From assembly GCF_009498215.1 (NCBI RefSeq), contig NZ_CP043498.1, positions 434,001 to 498,000 on the forward strand: 64,000 bases of DNA. The letters are read 5' to 3'. The DNA is from Rhizobium grahamii. GTDB taxonomy: Bacteria; Pseudomonadota; Alphaproteobacteria; Rhizobiales; Rhizobiaceae. A program made the translations under genes and the position numbers. The number at the start of each line of letters is the position of its first letter. The stretch's first letter is position 1. Shown piece by piece: positions 62,987 to 64,000 of the stretch. The notes beneath the pieces are model-generated. The model searched no databases. It was not told the origin of the DNA and was given only the letters and a program-made list of their open reading frames with translations.

Positions 62987-63376
62987 ATGGCCATGACTGC
63001 AGTAAATCCGGTTTCCGGCGCCCGAACCGTCGAAGCCGCCGTTATCACCAAGGCAGTGATCAACGCCGCCGATCGCCTCGGCATCAGTTCGCGCACGCTT
63101 TCGGCCGTCCTCGGCATTTCGGAAGCCAGCATTTCGCGAATGAAGCGGCAGGATTATCTGCTTGAGCGTGGCTCGAAGGCCTTTGAGCTCGCCATCCTGC
63201 TCGTCCGTATTTTCCGCTCGCTCGATGCCATCGTCGGCGGTGATGAAGCCGTGGCGCGGCAATGGCTGCGTAACGCCAATGCCGCGTTTGGCGCTGCACC
63301 CGTCGAAAAGATCGTCAGCATTGCAGGATTGACCGATGTCCTTGCCTATCTGGACGCCCGCCGCGCTCTCGTCTGA
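62987..63376 (+). CDS. Xre/MbcA/ParS-type antitoxin of a RES module
   Basis: A 129-residue protein of the DUF2384 (MbcA/ParS/Xre) antitoxin class. An N-terminal Xre-like helix-turn-helix (RLGISSRTLSAVLGISEASI) is followed by the toxin-binding part (AFELAILLVRIFRSLDAIVG, EAVARQWLRNANAAFGAAP, DVLAYLDARR). GAGAAAGG precedes the ATG at 62987. The RES toxin begins inside its last 41 bp in another frame. Confidence 0.87.
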   Translation: MAMTAVNPVSGARTVEAAVITKAVINAADRLGISSRTLSAVLGISEASISRMKRQDYLLERGSKAFELAILLVRIFRSLDAIVGGDEAVARQWLRNANAAFGAAPVEKIVSIAGLTDVLAYLDARRALV

Positions 63377-64000
63377 GGCGGGCGCTCTATCCGGTCGCTT
63401 CTGGCGTCTGGTCGAAGCGCAGCATCAGATATCCACCCTGAAGATCGTCGATACCTTGGATGAGCAGGCGCTGCTCGAAGGATTGCTGGAGGAGAGCAAG
63501 CCGGCGCTGCCGCCTGAATGCGTCGGCCTCGATTATCTGCTCGCCACCCCGTTCCGATATGGTGCGATCTATCCGCACGGCTCGCGCTTCCGCCGGGCAG
63601 GGCGCACGCCAGGCGTCTTCTATGCGTCCGAAGCCGTCGAGACGGCGCTGGCCGAGATGGCGTTTTACCGGCTGCTGTTCTTTGCGGATTCGCCGGCAAC
63701 GCCACTTCCGGCCAACGCAGCCGAATATACCGCCTTCGCCGCCGAGATTTCCGCGCCTGCGGTCATCGATCTCACCAAGTCGCCGCTCGATCGGGACCGC
63801 GCCGCCTGGATGGACCTGCAACACTATGAGGCCTGTCAGTCCCTTGCGGATGCGGCCCGCGAGGCGGGTTGCCAGGCAATCCTCTATGAATCCGTCCGCG
63901 ATCCCCGCCACGGCCGCAATCTCGCGCTGCTGACGGCAACGGGCTTTGCCGCCCGCGAACCGGTGGAGCGTCAGACCTGGCGCATCCGGCTTTCGGCAAG
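63336..64000 (+). CDS. RES-domain toxin (ParT-like), truncated by window end
   Basis: An open frame of 221 codons from ATG at 63336 to the window edge. It reads SLPIWTPAALSSEAGALSGR at the start, then FRRAGRTPGVFYASEAVETA and LAEMAFYRLLFF, the RES core (Arg, Tyr and Glu motifs), and ILYESVRDPRHGRNLALL near the end with the conserved serine. RES toxins ADP-ribosylate targets or deplete NAD+. The start overlaps the antitoxin by 41 bp. The last codons lie beyond the window. Confidence 0.88.
   Translation, partial: MSLPIWTPAALSSEAGALSGRFWRLVEAQHQISTLKIVDTLDEQALLEGLLEESKPALPPECVGLDYLLATPFRYGAIYPHGSRFRRAGRTPGVFYASEAVETALAEMAFYRLLFFADSPATPLPANAAEYTAFAAEISAPAVIDLTKSPLDRDRAAWMDLQHYEACQSLADAAREAGCQAILYESVRDPRHGRNLALLTATGFAAREPVERQTWRIRLSA

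Noticed and set aside
1..64000. CRISPR array, prophage, integron or IS element
   Set aside because: No regularly spaced repeats, transposase, integrase or phage structural gene was seen on either strand.

Overview
The window is high-GC alphaproteobacterial DNA, almost certainly from a member of the Rhizobiaceae (Rhizobium, Agrobacterium or Sinorhizobium-like). The evidence is the gene content: cysH-cysD-cysN with a divergent Rrf2 regulator, a betI-betB-betA choline operon, a BA14K protein, a TIGR03808-type Tat repeat protein, ohrR/ohr, a Rhizobium-type zinc L-asparaginase, the ATP-dependent ligase/exonuclease pair, and a GC-rich palindromic repeat of the kind scattered through Rhizobiales genomes. 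No rRNA, tRNA, CRISPR array, insertion sequence or prophage was recognised.

Layout. 1-10738: an arginine/ornithine and acid-resistance locus holding the end of ornithine carbamoyltransferase, carbamate kinase, an AdiC-like antiporter, a CDF transporter, an Arg/Lys decarboxylase, a SpeC/SpeF-type ornithine decarboxylase, PotE and an orphan amino-acid binding protein. 10945-20585: stress and envelope genes, namely the sulP-ppk2-AI-2E operon, a YibH/YibI pair, DUF3300 and DUF2950 secreted proteins, and a CYTH protein. 20837-26518: a CadC/ToxR-like membrane regulator, a GNAT-fold enzyme, a BA14K protein, ureidoglycine aminohydrolase and a frameshifted GT14 glycosyltransferase. 26563-30727: sulfate assimilation. 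30823-38411: a VapBC module, a ClC antiporter, the bet operon with a toxin-antitoxin cassette lying inside it on the opposite strand, HdeD and an orphan ParD-like antitoxin. 38539-47637: an EAL-CBS-GGDEF protein, a quinone oxidoreductase, two MFS pumps, a SufR-like regulator, asparaginase, a membrane protein and a DeoR regulator. 47758-56080: a DUF4406 protein, two GSTs, an alpha/beta hydrolase, a LysR regulator, a Tat repeat protein and a frameshifted PAS-GAF-GGDEF-EAL protein. 56149-64000: exonuclease and ligase, a hydrolase, tandem L,D-transpeptidases, OhrR/Ohr and a Xre/RES toxin-antitoxin pair cut by the window end.

How genes fit together. The first 10 kb can turn arginine into ornithine, ammonia and ATP through the deiminase branch (arcA would lie upstream of the window), and can consume protons by decarboxylation with matched substrate/product antiport. 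HdeD, the chloride/proton antiporter, PPK2 and possibly the CadC-like regulator suit the same acid or envelope-stress theme, although they are dispersed. Regulation is readable at several divergent promoters: two CAAG-N6-CTTG dyads beside the SufR-like regulator, CACGA half-sites beside the DeoR regulator, a BetI-type palindrome, an OhrR-type dyad and palindromes in front of two toxin-antitoxin modules.

Caution: four genes (GT14 glycosyltransferase, betA, a SetA-like MFS pump, a PAS-GAF-GGDEF-EAL protein) are each split by a frameshift that one inserted base would repair, three of them at G/C runs. All four look like single-base deletions, so sequencing error is at least as likely as real pseudogenisation.
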